From Motilimonas sp. E26 (GTDB lineage Bacteria > Pseudomonadota > Gammaproteobacteria > Enterobacterales > CBDFNC01), in assembly GCF_021278025.1 (NCBI RefSeq), contig NZ_JAIBHJ010000018.1:26126-90125 (forward strand): a stretch of 64,000 nt of DNA, written 5' to 3'. The position numbers and the translations under genes were made by a program. The stretch's first letter is position 1, and every line of letters begins with the position of its first letter. Under the pieces are notes generated by a model. It did not search any database. It saw only the letters and a list, made by a program, of their open reading frames with translations, and was not told the DNA's origin. Positions 8,477-16,250 of this stretch are shown piece after piece.

Positions 8477-9418
8477 ATGAAGACTAAATCTGTCGGTATT
8501 GTTGGCGCTGGTAACGTTGGTGTTGCAGGTGCATATGCGATTTACTTACAACAGCTTTGCAGTGAAATTATTTTAGTTGATCTTGATAAGGCGCGAGCGG
8601 AAGGTGAAGCATTAGATCTTATGCATGGCCAAGGGATCACTGGACGAGTGAAGGTGAAGGCAGGGGATTACGCAGATCTAGTTGATTGTGATGTGATCAT
8701 AGTGACAGCTGGCGCCGCGCAAAAACCGGGCGAGACGCGATTAGATTTACTCAATAAAAATGCCGCTATCTTTAAGTCGATTACCGCTGAATTAGACCAT
8801 TATGCGCCAAATGCTATTGTGGTCATCGCCTCTAATCCGGTTGATATTCTAACCTACATTTTCCAAGAGCTATCTAGCCGCCCCAATAGCAAAGTGATCG
8901 GAACAGGCACTGTATTAGATACAAGCCGCCTTAAGTCGTTGCTTAGTGAACATTATGATGTCGATCCGGCTTCTATTCACGGTTACATTCTGGGAGAACA
9001 TGGTGACTCTGAGTTTGCGGCTTGGAGTACGATCACTATTGGTGGCGTCCCCGTCGTTGGTAATGAAGTATTAGGCATTCCTTATAGTCAGCAAAATATT
9101 GACCAATTGTACGAACAAGTAAAAAGTGCTGCATATAAGATTATTGCCGCTAAGGGCTACACCAATTGGGCGATAGGGGTTGTACTTGCTAAGCTAGTGT
9201 CAGTGCTCATGTCTGATCGTGCTTCTGTGCAACCTATTAGTGTGCGTTTAACCGGAGAATACGGCATTAAAGATGTTTGTATCAGTGTTCCTGCTAAAAT
9301 TGGCATTAAAGGTGTTGAGCAGATTGTTGAGCTCAACCTGTCTAAAGATGAACTGAAAAAATTACGTATTTCAGCTGATGTGCTGAGGGATAATTTGGCC
9401 GGGATTGACTTAGCGTAA
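8477..9418 (+). CDS. ldh: L-lactate dehydrogenase (NAD-dependent, LDH/MDH superfamily)
   Basis: A cytoplasmic NAD-dependent 2-hydroxyacid dehydrogenase of 313 residues interconverting pyruvate and L-lactate. Visible residues: the NAD motif GAGNVG (10-15), substrate-loop arginine R88 in QKPGETR, D148 and substrate-binding R151, and catalytic H175 in GEHGDSE. The specificity position in the substrate loop is glutamine (Q82), as in lactate dehydrogenases; malate dehydrogenases have arginine there. The ATG is preceded by AAGGAG with good spacing. The gene starts 34 bp after the YdcF-like gene on the same strand, so it may belong to the hmuUV transcript. It converges with the minus-strand gene at 9474. 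Confidence 0.88.
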   Translation: MKTKSVGIVGAGNVGVAGAYAIYLQQLCSEIILVDLDKARAEGEALDLMHGQGITGRVKVKAGDYADLVDCDVIIVTAGAAQKPGETRLDLLNKNAAIFKSITAELDHYAPNAIVVIASNPVDILTYIFQELSSRPNSKVIGTGTVLDTSRLKSLLSEHYDVDPASIHGYILGEHGDSEFAAWSTITIGGVPVVGNEVLGIPYSQQNIDQLYEQVKSAAYKIIAAKGYTNWAIGVVLAKLVSVLMSDRASVQPISVRLTGEYGIKDVCISVPAKIGIKGVEQIVELNLSKDELKKLRISADVLRDNLAGIDLA

Positions 9419-9428
9419 CGCTACAGTG

Positions 9429-9465
9429 CTAAAGCCTCTTCTTTTTGAGCAAAGGGAGGTTTTAG
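9429..9465. terminator. Possible hairpin between convergent genes
   Basis: CTAAAGCCTC can pair with GAGGTTTTAG (10 bp with one G-U pair) around a 17-base loop, just past the ldh stop and before the end of the gene at 9474. Neither strand has a clear U-tract, so a terminator role is only plausible from position. Confidence 0.35.
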
Positions 9466-9473
9466 CCTGTTAT

Positions 9474-10109
9474 TTATGCGATGCGCTTTTTTACCACTGC
9501 ATTGGATTTCTGACTGCGTTCAACATCAACAAACTCAGTTCTTCCTGTTTCTGCATTGTACCAAAGCACACGGGTGCCAAACCCTTGGCCATCTGCTTTT
9601 CTCAGCATTTCTAAAAACATTTCGGTCGAACTGGCTAAATACACATCTTCTAGCATTTGCATAAATGAAAAGATGGCTTCTCGGAAGTAGAGTGGGGTAC
9701 AGTTTACTGGAAACATTAACCTAAGGTTCATCTCGTCATCTTTTCCGAGCATCCTGTAATTTAGGCAGCAATGCATCGAAAATATGGTGGATTTTATCGA
9801 ACCATCTTTATTTCTTAATTGGAAGGGCTCCTGAGCTTGGATCATTTTCTGATACAACTCAGTTTCGATCAGTTGTTTTAACGGAGCCACAAAACTTTCA
9901 CGCGCTGGATCTAGCTGCGTTTCGTAAAATGGTTTGACTAATTCCATTGTCACACCACAAGGAAGCAACCAATCAAATCGGGCCAATGCGCCAGTCGGCC
10001 TGAATTGGCTCACAGAAGCTTGGCAACTGATTTGCTTAAATAGGTTACATAATGGCTGGTAAACAGAATTATCTAAATGTGGGAGCACTTTAAATTCTAG
10101 GCTAAACAT
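9474..10109 (-). CDS. Unrecognised 211-residue protein next to a chemosensory-like operon
   Basis: I do not recognise this protein family. It is soluble, of mixed alpha/beta composition, with no signal peptide, membrane segment or known catalytic motif. The C-terminal third contains a helical stretch (SFMQMLEDVYLASSTEMFLEML is its core) followed by a short beta-rich end. The ATG at 10109 was chosen because GAGG lies five bases upstream; an in-frame ATG at 10130 has no SD. The gene follows the kinase-CheY-CheX operon on the same strand, but a terminator hairpin with a U-run (10142-10171) lies between, so it may be expressed at a lower level or separately. By position it could be an output or adaptor of that pathway; this is a guess. 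Confidence 0.65.
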   Translation of the reverse strand: MFSLEFKVLPHLDNSVYQPLCNLFKQISCQASVSQFRPTGALARFDWLLPCGVTMELVKPFYETQLDPARESFVAPLKQLIETELYQKMIQAQEPFQLRNKDGSIKSTIFSMHCCLNYRMLGKDDEMNLRLMFPVNCTPLYFREAIFSFMQMLEDVYLASSTEMFLEMLRKADGQGFGTRVLWYNAETGRTEFVDVERSQKSNAVVKKRIA

Positions 10110-10141
10110 TCCTGCCTCACTGTATGACATATTTTACAGCA

Positions 10142-10171
10142 GAAAAAGCACAGCCAATATTAAGGCTGTGC
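10142..10171 (-). terminator. Rho-independent terminator after cheX
   Basis: An 8-bp perfect stem (GCACAGCC / GGCTGTGC) with an 8-base loop is followed on the minus strand by TTTTT. It sits 10 bp past the cheX stop and separates the three-gene signalling operon from the 211-residue protein. Confidence 0.82.
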
Positions 10172-10181
10172 AGATAAAAGA

Positions 10182-10628
10182 TTACTCTAAGCAGATAACC
10201 AGAGCTGCTTTGTCTTGACCCCAAGTTATAGGGATTACAAACGAGCGTATTTCGCGGGGTAATTTAATATCTTCAAGCTGACCTTTTACAATGACAGGAA
10301 CAGAGATAACAAACTCAGGCCCTAAATCTCTGCGAGCATTCCCTGAAACGGTATTGGCTACTTCACCTACCACATCACATAAGTTGTCATCTTCTAAATC
10401 ATCTTCGCCTAAAGCTTGCAGTAACTTTGCCAATAATCGACCTGGCGCAGAAAAGTAAACACAGCCTTTTCGCGCGCCTGCAATACCGATAATGCCTGTG
10501 TAATCAAAAGCCACTTTAGTATCGCTAGAGACTAAATAAGGAACGCCGACATCGACTTGTTGGCCGGCAAAGGTGCTAAAGAAATATTTTGTACCTTCAA
10601 TAAATACTTGTAATTGTTCTTCTTTCAT
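10182..10628 (-). CDS. cheX: CheX-family CheY-phosphate phosphatase
   Basis: A cytoplasmic 148-residue protein of the CheC/CheX/FliY phosphatase fold, which removes phosphate from CheY-like regulators. The catalytic E-x-x-N motif is visible in GEVANTVSGNAR (E89, N92), within a helix as expected. One such motif and the short length fit CheX rather than CheC, which has two. The gene starts 5 bp after the CheY-like gene, so the natural substrate is very probably that regulator. It is the last gene before the terminator at 10142-10171. Confidence 0.87.
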   Translation of the reverse strand: MKEEQLQVFIEGTKYFFSTFAGQQVDVGVPYLVSSDTKVAFDYTGIIGIAGARKGCVYFSAPGRLLAKLLQALGEDDLEDDNLCDVVGEVANTVSGNARRDLGPEFVISVPVIVKGQLEDIKLPREIRSFVIPITWGQDKAALVICLE

Positions 10629-10633
10629 TTTGC

Positions 10634-10996
10634 TTAAATATCCTCTAGCAATTGCTCAAATGCATCATTGAGCTCATCTTCCGTAAACGGTTTACAAATG
10701 AAGCCTCGAGCGCCAATCGTGAGGGCGCGAATTGCGGTTGCTTTATCCGCTAGTGCTGACACAACCAAAATGCGCGTGTCAGGCTTAACTTCTAGAATTT
10801 TTTCAATACTTTCAATGCCATCCATCTCTGGCATAGTTAAATCCATGGTGACTAGATCGGGTTGGGTTTGCTTTACAAGTTCAACAGCCTCAAGACCATT
10901 ACATGCACTGCCAACAACTTCTAGATCACCTACTTTATTGCTCCGTCTAATTTTACGACGAATAATATTTGAATCATCAACTATTAACAACTTCAT
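10634..10996 (-). CDS. CheY-like single-domain response regulator
   Basis: A 120-residue receiver domain with no output domain. All switch residues are present: the acidic pair D7/D8 (VDDSN), the phospho-acceptor D52 (TMDLTMPEMDG), S80 in the Thr/Ser position (VVSALADK), and K102 (CKPF). Its start overlaps the 3' end of the kinase gene by 20 bp, indicating translational coupling, and the CheX phosphatase gene follows 5 bp later. It should receive phosphate from the Hpt histidine of the upstream kinase and lose it to CheX. Whether it binds a flagellar motor, a pilus motor or another protein cannot be told from the sequence. Confidence 0.9.
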   Translation of the reverse strand: MKLLIVDDSNIIRRKIRRSNKVGDLEVVGSACNGLEAVELVKQTQPDLVTMDLTMPEMDGIESIEKILEVKPDTRILVVSALADKATAIRALTIGARGFICKPFTEDELNDAFEQLLEDI

Positions 10997-13145
10997 GGTT
11001 AACCTGCTCTACCCCAATATTTTGATCTGTTTCATTATAAGTTTTTGTTGTCGTTGTAATTTTACCTGGTAATACAATCTCAAAACGACAACCTTTATTT
11101 TGTTTGTAGCTTAGCTTCATCTTACCGCCAGCTTCCATTACAGATTGCTTAATTACATCCAGCCCAACGCCACGACCTGCGTGCATAGATACGTTTGATG
11201 CAGTGGAGAATCCTGGCTGGAAAATCAGATTGAGGATTTCACCATTAGACATTTTTTCAATATCTTGCTCAGACACTAAGTCGTTTTGTAGCGCATGACG
11301 CTTGATGCGATTAACCGATAAACCAGCACCGTCATCAATAATGGTTAGTGAGTAATTGCCATCAGATTTTTGTTGGAAGCTTGCTTTTACAGTTCCTTGT
11401 GGTGATTTACCTAGTTCAACCCGTTTGTTTGGCTCTTCGATACCATGAACAACAGCGTTACGTACTAATTGTATTGCGACTTCACGCACCTTACGAATAT
11501 ATGCCGGTGGAACATGATGGCTGTCTAGTCCTTGAGTGACTAGGTTAACCATTTTGTTTTCATCTTCAGCAACGCGTTTAACCAAGCTATTTATTTCAGC
11601 AAACGACTGCGTATTTGAGTGTGTCACTGGCTGTGCCGTGTCTGAATGCTGGTCGCTAATGTTCGCAATTTGTTCACTTAAAAGACGCAAGCTACCAATC
11701 TGTGAAAATAGTTCGTCAAGTTTTACGGTGAATGGTAGGAAACTATTACCCGTGATTTCATCGCTATTGCGAATGTCGGTCAATACATCTTCCATTTCGT
11801 GAGTCTTCTTCTCAACAGGGGATACATCTAATGCCGAAGCATCGCCTTTGATTGAGTGAATAATGCGCTGGAATTGCACCACGTTTGCCATATAGGCTTT
11901 GTGGTCTTGATTGGAAGACTTTAACTCTTCATTGATTAAGTTAATGCCATCGCTAGCCTTGTCAAGAAAGTCGATAAAGGCACTTTTCTCGATACTTAAG
12001 ATACTCACTAAGCTATCAACTTCACCTTTTGCTTTGGTTTTCGCTTCTTCTAGTTCGCGTTCTAGCTCAACCTCAACGGTTCGATCCATTACTGTTACCA
12101 GTACATGTGATACCCGTTTATTAACGCGTACACGGTTGAACTGGAAGGAAAGATACTTAGTTTCAAACAGACCAGTAGGACCAAGCAGGTTTACTTCAAT
12201 TTGTTTTAGCGGGTTTAAGCTTTGGATAAGGTTTTCATTTACGTGTTCTTTAAAGAGTAGGCCGATGTAATCTTCAGAAAGCTGTAGCTCGCTGTCTGAT
12301 ACCATGTCTTTTAAAAGTACCGCTAGTTTTTTACCGTCTAAATCTTGGCGACCAAAGATGTTAACCAGTTCTTGAGAATACTGTGATCCGATGATTAGTT
12401 CTTGGTCAAGTAGGAATAAGCCTTCTTTTACCGTACCAAGAATTTCGGCGTTTTCTTTTTGTGACAGCTCAAGTTGTTCATCGTTTTTCTTCAAACGACC
12501 AACAAAAATAAACATGATAACAAAGAAGTTCAATATCGCCGCAACCACAGCTGCTAGCTCTACGTACTGCAGCATCTGCGTTTTCTCGTTAGCTTGCTGC
12601 TCCATGTAACGGGTTAAATCGTTCATGAATGTAAGTAGTGTTGCGTTCGTTTCTTTTACCGTGGCGATTGACTCATGGATATCAAGAAGTGAAACCTGCT
12701 CGCTGCCGTTATTTATGATAGGGCCGAGTATTTCCCGATATTGTTGCCAAAGTTGTAAGCCCGCATCCACTGATTGCATCGCTGCTTCAGAGTTTACCGG
12801 TTGAACTTCAATTTGTTCGGTATCATTGATATCGGTGACTGGTACCATGCCACCTTCTTTTAGCGCTACGAGCGTGACATCAAACAACTCGAAAGTATCA
12901 GCAAACTCCTGAAAATTATCTGTAACGTCAAGGTTTACAGCTAAGTCGTCCTGTAACTCGTAAAGAGATTTTAATAGCTTTTGCGTCAACATCCCTTGTC
13001 GACCAGCTAAATTAACACTTTCAGTTTCTTGTTGAATTTCTTTTGACACGAAATAGTTCAGCGCCAACACACAGGTATCTAAGACAAGAAATAAAGTAAT
13101 TGCAGCTACAATACCGCGGTATTTGCCCAAATCGTGCAACAACAT
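10977..13145 (-). CDS. Membrane CheA-like hybrid kinase: sensory domain, PAS, Hpt, HATPase, no CheW domain
   Basis: A 722-residue inner-membrane kinase. A first membrane segment (about 12-34) is followed by a PilJ-type N-terminal sensory region with the LAGRQGMLTQ motif near 46-55, as in nitrate or pilus receptors. After a second segment (about 200-220) come a PAS-like domain (about 225-345), a linker helix, and an Hpt domain with the phosphorylatable histidine in IIHSIKGDAS near 430. The HATPase is of the CheA type: N-box LVRNAVVHGIEEP near 560, G1 DDGAGL near 602, G2 GRGVGLDV near 653. It lacks the C-terminal CheW-like P5 domain, so it should signal outside classical receptor arrays. It heads the operon with CheY-like and CheX genes. 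Confidence 0.85.
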   Translation of the reverse strand: MLLHDLGKYRGIVAAITLFLVLDTCVLALNYFVSKEIQQETESVNLAGRQGMLTQKLLKSLYELQDDLAVNLDVTDNFQEFADTFELFDVTLVALKEGGMVPVTDINDTEQIEVQPVNSEAAMQSVDAGLQLWQQYREILGPIINNGSEQVSLLDIHESIATVKETNATLLTFMNDLTRYMEQQANEKTQMLQYVELAAVVAAILNFFVIMFIFVGRLKKNDEQLELSQKENAEILGTVKEGLFLLDQELIIGSQYSQELVNIFGRQDLDGKKLAVLLKDMVSDSELQLSEDYIGLLFKEHVNENLIQSLNPLKQIEVNLLGPTGLFETKYLSFQFNRVRVNKRVSHVLVTVMDRTVEVELERELEEAKTKAKGEVDSLVSILSIEKSAFIDFLDKASDGINLINEELKSSNQDHKAYMANVVQFQRIIHSIKGDASALDVSPVEKKTHEMEDVLTDIRNSDEITGNSFLPFTVKLDELFSQIGSLRLLSEQIANISDQHSDTAQPVTHSNTQSFAEINSLVKRVAEDENKMVNLVTQGLDSHHVPPAYIRKVREVAIQLVRNAVVHGIEEPNKRVELGKSPQGTVKASFQQKSDGNYSLTIIDDGAGLSVNRIKRHALQNDLVSEQDIEKMSNGEILNLIFQPGFSTASNVSMHAGRGVGLDVIKQSVMEAGGKMKLSYKQNKGCRFEIVLPGKITTTTKTYNETDQNIGVEQVNHEVVNS

Positions 13146-13325
13146 GGTTTAACTTCCTTATACAAAGCTATTGAAGATTTAAAATATCTTTATAAACAAT
13201 AGGTTTTAATGTTTAACACATTTAATTGTCTGAATATAACATGCCGTTTTTAGAAAACCTAGTTACAACAATTCGCTATGTGAGCTTAAGCAAGTAACTG
13301 ACACCTTTAAACTAGGTCGATAGGG

Positions 13326-13577
13326 TTAATTTATCTTGGAGTTTATTAAGTCTATAAGCTGGTTTAAGCCTACCTTATTTACGCTTTCCAAATCATCGAC
13401 TTCACATTGTAAGGCCTTCTCTATTTCGACTAAATTAAAACCTGAGGAAAAACAGGCGTCTAGAATTGTTGTTAACACGATCTGGTTTATGGTGCCAGTT
13501 GATTCTAACTCTAAATTAGCTTGTTCTATTAATTGTGTTAGAGAGGGGAAATTATTTTGCGGAAGTGAAAATTTCAT
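13326..13577 (-). CDS. Unrecognised small protein, 83 residues
   Basis: No family was recognised. The protein is small, soluble and mainly helical, with a leucine- and isoleucine-rich pattern (LTQLIEQANLELE near the N-terminus; NQLIDLINSKIN at the end) and two cysteines. The ATG is preceded by AAGGA with five-base spacing, which supports real translation. It stands alone between the chemosensory kinase operon and proA, divergent from proA. About 180 bp separate it from the kinase start on its left, so it could have its own transcript or lead into the kinase operon on the same strand. Confidence 0.6.
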   Translation of the reverse strand: MKFSLPQNNFPSLTQLIEQANLELESTGTINQIVLTTILDACFSSGFNLVEIEKALQCEVDDLESVNKVGLNQLIDLINSKIN

Positions 13578-13629
13578 GCTTATCCTTGGCTGGCATTAGC
13601 GATGGCTGAGTGTGAACTTGAGGGCGTTG

Positions 13630-13683
13630 CTTGCCCTTATAAATATTATTCTTTATTCTGCCAGACTCCCCTCGAAGGGCAAG
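13630..13683 (+). promoter_or_regulatory. Inverted repeat in the proA leader region
   Basis: A perfect 9-bp inverted repeat (CTTGCCCTT at 13630-13638, AAGGGCAAG at 13675-13683) surrounds 36 AT-rich bases. A shorter upstream AGGGC (13621-13625) could pair with the same left arm, giving two exclusive folds. It ends 31 bases before the proA ATG. It may be an RNA leader structure or a dyad operator; the sequence alone does not decide. Confidence 0.4.
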
Positions 13684-13714
13684 GGTTTAGGTTATATATA
13701 AGGATAATGTCACC

Positions 13715-14968
13715 ATGAACGTGCAAGAATACATGCAAAATTTAGGTAAAAGCGCGAGAGCGGCGTCACGTCAGATTGCCGCGGCAACCTCTGGCACTAA
13801 AAATAACGCGCTACTCGCGATCGCTAATGCATTAAATGAAACACGTGATTTTTTGATTGCAGAGAATGAAAAAGATTTACAGGCGGGTCGTGAAAAAGGG
13901 CTTGATGAAGCCATGATTGACCGCTTGGCCTTAACGTCTCAAGGCATTGATAAAATGATAGAGGGCTTAACTCAAGTCGCCGCATTACCCGATCCTTGTG
14001 GTGCGATTACTGACCTAAACTACATGCCTTCAGGTATTCAAGTGGGCAAAATGCGTGTGCCACTGGGAGTGATCGGTATTATTTACGAATCGCGTCCTAA
14101 CGTGACGATTGATGCGGCGAGTTTGTGCCTTAAATCTGGCAATGCAACCATCTTGCGTGGCGGTAGTGAAGCAATACATTCTAATCGTGCTGTCGCGCAA
14201 TGTATTAAATCGGGTTTACAAAAAGCCGGATTGCCGGAAACGGCTGTGCAGGTTGTTGAAACAACAGATCGCGCGGCGGTAGGTGAGCTAATCACTATGG
14301 CCGAGTATGTGGATGTGATTGTGCCTCGTGGCGGCAAGAGCTTAATTGAGCGTATTTCTAAAGATGCTAAGGTGACAGTTATTAAACACTTAGATGGTAT
14401 TTGTCATGTCTACATTGATGATCAGGCCGATTTAGACAAAGCTTATGACATTGCCATTAATGCTAAGACTCATCGCTATGGGGTTTGTAATGCAATGGAA
14501 ACCTTGTTAATCAACCAAGCGGTCGCGGCTGATATTCTTCCTCGCTTAGCAAAAGGTTACGGTGAAAAAGGGGTGGAGTTAAGAGGTTGCCCAGAAACAC
14601 GCGCAATTATTGCTGCAGAAGTGGCCACGGATGAAGATTGGGCAACTGAATATTTAGCGCCTATTTTATCGATTAAAGTCGTACCCGATATGGATGCCGC
14701 TATGGATCACATAGCTAAATACAGCTCTGCACATTCTGAATCCATTGTTACTCAGGATTATTCAAAAGGGCGCCGCTTTATTACTGAAGTTGATTCAAGC
14801 TCTGTCATGATAAATGCGTCTACGCGCTTCGCCGATGGTTTTGAATATGGGTTAGGCGCTGAAATTGGCATTTCAACTGATAAAATTCATGCGCGAGGGC
14901 CTGTTGGATTGGAGGGGCTAACCTCGCAAAAGTGGGTTGTGCTTGGTGATGGGCATATTCGTCAATAA
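13715..14968 (+). CDS. proA: Gamma-glutamyl phosphate reductase
   Basis: ProA reduces gamma-glutamyl phosphate with NADPH to glutamate-5-semialdehyde, the second step of proline synthesis. At 417 residues it has the usual length. The aldehyde-dehydrogenase fold is clear: [14 protein letters not shown] near 110-123, the conserved [13 protein letters not shown] block, and the catalytic cysteine in [11 protein letters not shown] near 255. The C-terminus ends with [15 protein letters not shown], typical of ProA. Unusually for gammaproteobacteria, proB (glutamate 5-kinase) is not directly upstream; an unrelated small gene lies there on the other strand. A strong terminator follows at 14989-15011. 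Confidence 0.96.
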   Translation: MNVQEYMQNLGKSARAASRQIAAATSGTKNNALLAIANALNETRDFLIAENEKDLQAGREKGLDEAMIDRLALTSQGIDKMIEGLTQVAALPDPCGAITDLNYMPSGIQVGKMRVPLGVIGIIYESRPNVTIDAASLCLKSGNATILRGGSEAIHSNRAVAQCIKSGLQKAGLPETAVQVVETTDRAAVGELITMAEYVDVIVPRGGKSLIERISKDAKVTVIKHLDGICHVYIDDQADLDKAYDIAINAKTHRYGVCNAMETLLINQAVAADILPRLAKGYGEKGVELRGCPETRAIIAAEVATDEDWATEYLAPILSIKVVPDMDAAMDHIAKYSSAHSESIVTQDYSKGRRFITEVDSSSVMINASTRFADGFEYGLGAEIGISTDKIHARGPVGLEGLTSQKWVVLGDGHIRQ

Positions 14969-14988
14969 TCAAATGCTAAAAAGAAAAA

Positions 14989-15011
14989 AGCCGAACATAG
15001 GTTCGGCTTTA
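14989..15011 (+). terminator. Rho-independent terminator after proA
   Basis: A perfect 8-bp stem (AGCCGAAC / GTTCGGCT) with a 4-base loop is followed by TTT-A-TT and preceded by AAAAA, so it could work on both strands. It sits about 20 bp past the proA stop. Confidence 0.87.
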
Positions 15012-15099
15012 TTGTATTAACCAACTGAGCTTTGAAAAAGTACTTTTTAAAGCCAGGGTTTAAACTAAGAAAAATTTCTCAGCATATCCGGTACAAAAA

Positions 15100-15777
15100 T
15101 TAGCGGTAGTAACGAATTTCAACACGCTTGTTAGCTTGTTGGCCCGCTTTCGTATCATTAGTCGCGACAGGTTGTGTTTCGCCGTAACCGACGGCTGTCA
15201 TGCGTGATACTTCAACACCTTGAGATGCAAGAAATGCTTTTACAGATTCAGCGCGTTTTTGTGATAGCGTCATATTGTAGTCATCGCTACCTGTACTAGA
15301 TGTATGTCCAGCAATTTCTACATCGCTAGATTCGCGAACTAGGCGAGATGCAACAGCTTCAAGAATTGTTTTTGCTTCTATAGTTAGCTCTGCAGAAGCT
15401 TCACCAAAAACAACACCTGGTAGATGTTGGACTTGTGTGTATGTGCCAGTCTCTTCTTTAACGATTAATTGTGAAAGAAGTATTTTTAGCTCTTCAGTAC
15501 ATTGAGTGCTGGCTTCTTCTTTATACATAGCAGCATTATTCGCGGCTTTTTCAGCTGCTGAATATTCAACTTCACTTAGTTGGCCATCAGATGCTTTTCC
15601 AATTAGTCTGTTCGCTTGCTCTAATGCTTGAGCAGTGTTGTGAATGGCAACAATACATTGACCACTAGCGTTATTTTGTACTTCATTGATTGTTTGTTGG
15701 ATTGGTTCAACATTTTTATTAGTTGAACAGCCAGCAAGAACTGCGATTGCTGCGGTAGTTAGTAGCAGTTTTTTCAT
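15100..15777 (-). CDS. OmpA-family lipoprotein
   Basis: A 225-residue lipoprotein, probably anchored in the outer membrane and holding peptidoglycan. The signal peptide ends in lipobox LAGC with the modified cysteine at 17, followed by ST, which favours outer-membrane sorting. The middle (about 25-110) is helical and resembles the DUF4398 region found in such proteins. The C-terminal OmpA/MotB domain (about 120-225) contains GHTSSTGSDDYNMTLSQKRA and the closing NKRVEIRY, the peptidoglycan-binding signature. The ATG has AAAGGAA upstream. The gene stands alone, convergent with proA. Confidence 0.87.
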   Translation of the reverse strand: MKKLLLTTAAIAVLAGCSTNKNVEPIQQTINEVQNNASGQCIVAIHNTAQALEQANRLIGKASDGQLSEVEYSAAEKAANNAAMYKEEASTQCTEELKILLSQLIVKEETGTYTQVQHLPGVVFGEASAELTIEAKTILEAVASRLVRESSDVEIAGHTSSTGSDDYNMTLSQKRAESVKAFLASQGVEVSRMTAVGYGETQPVATNDTKAGQQANKRVEIRYYR

Positions 15778-16250
15778 CGTTTTTCCTTTGGTTGGTTTTT
15801 TTGACTATAGAAAATACAAAAACAAATATTGATCCTAACCAGTTTAATATGATACGGAGTATGTATTATGACTGGTTTTTTATTTAATTTTGATTTTTAT
15901 CACTAATTCTATGCTAATTCAAGAATGTTGCATCATTGTGACACAAAAAAAGCAGTTGTAGATTTTAAATTATTAATTTCAATTGTTTTTATTTTGTTGT
16001 TTCTATTTGTATTTTTCTCATGTAATGGACTCAATACTATCACGTTAGGCAAGCCAAACCGAGTTATTTTAGTGACGCCAATAGGAGGTGGGCTCGTGAT
16101 TGTCAAGCCGTGATCTTGGCTTTGTTTTTCTTGTCTGCTCTCAATTACATTAAAGAAACTGGCGAGTAAGCCGATAATTACCTAGCTTTTATAATAATAA
16201 GGTAACCGTTTAGTTACCTAGGCTGCAGTAAGCATGATTGAGGATGCAAA
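15778..16250. other. 473-bp intergenic region upstream of the chemoreceptor gene
   Basis: AT-rich region between the divergent OmpA-like lipoprotein and chemoreceptor genes. A 62-codon open frame (15925-16113) has no SD and is not called. A perfect anti-SD complement (AGGAGGTG, 16083-16090) precedes a GTG (16096) that opens only five codons. This is followed by a weak 5-bp stem and a T-run (16105-16129). Close to the chemoreceptor gene, GGTAAC and GTTACC (about 16200-16218) can form a short hairpin, and TTACCTAG occurs twice. No known riboswitch was recognised. Confidence 0.45.

Noticed and set aside
15925..16113. 62-codon open frame before the chemoreceptor gene
   Set aside because: No SD, unusual composition and no recognisable domain; the hydrophobic run looks like chance in AT-rich sequence.
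16105..16250. Possible cyclic-di-GMP (GEMM-I) riboswitch before the chemoreceptor gene
   Set aside because: Such riboswitches often precede chemoreceptor genes, and GAAAC-TGG, AAGCC, CCTA and GGTAAC...GTTACC appear in order. The conserved ACGCAAAGCC and AGGGCAAACC blocks are missing, so the match is not credible by eye. A covariance-model search would decide.
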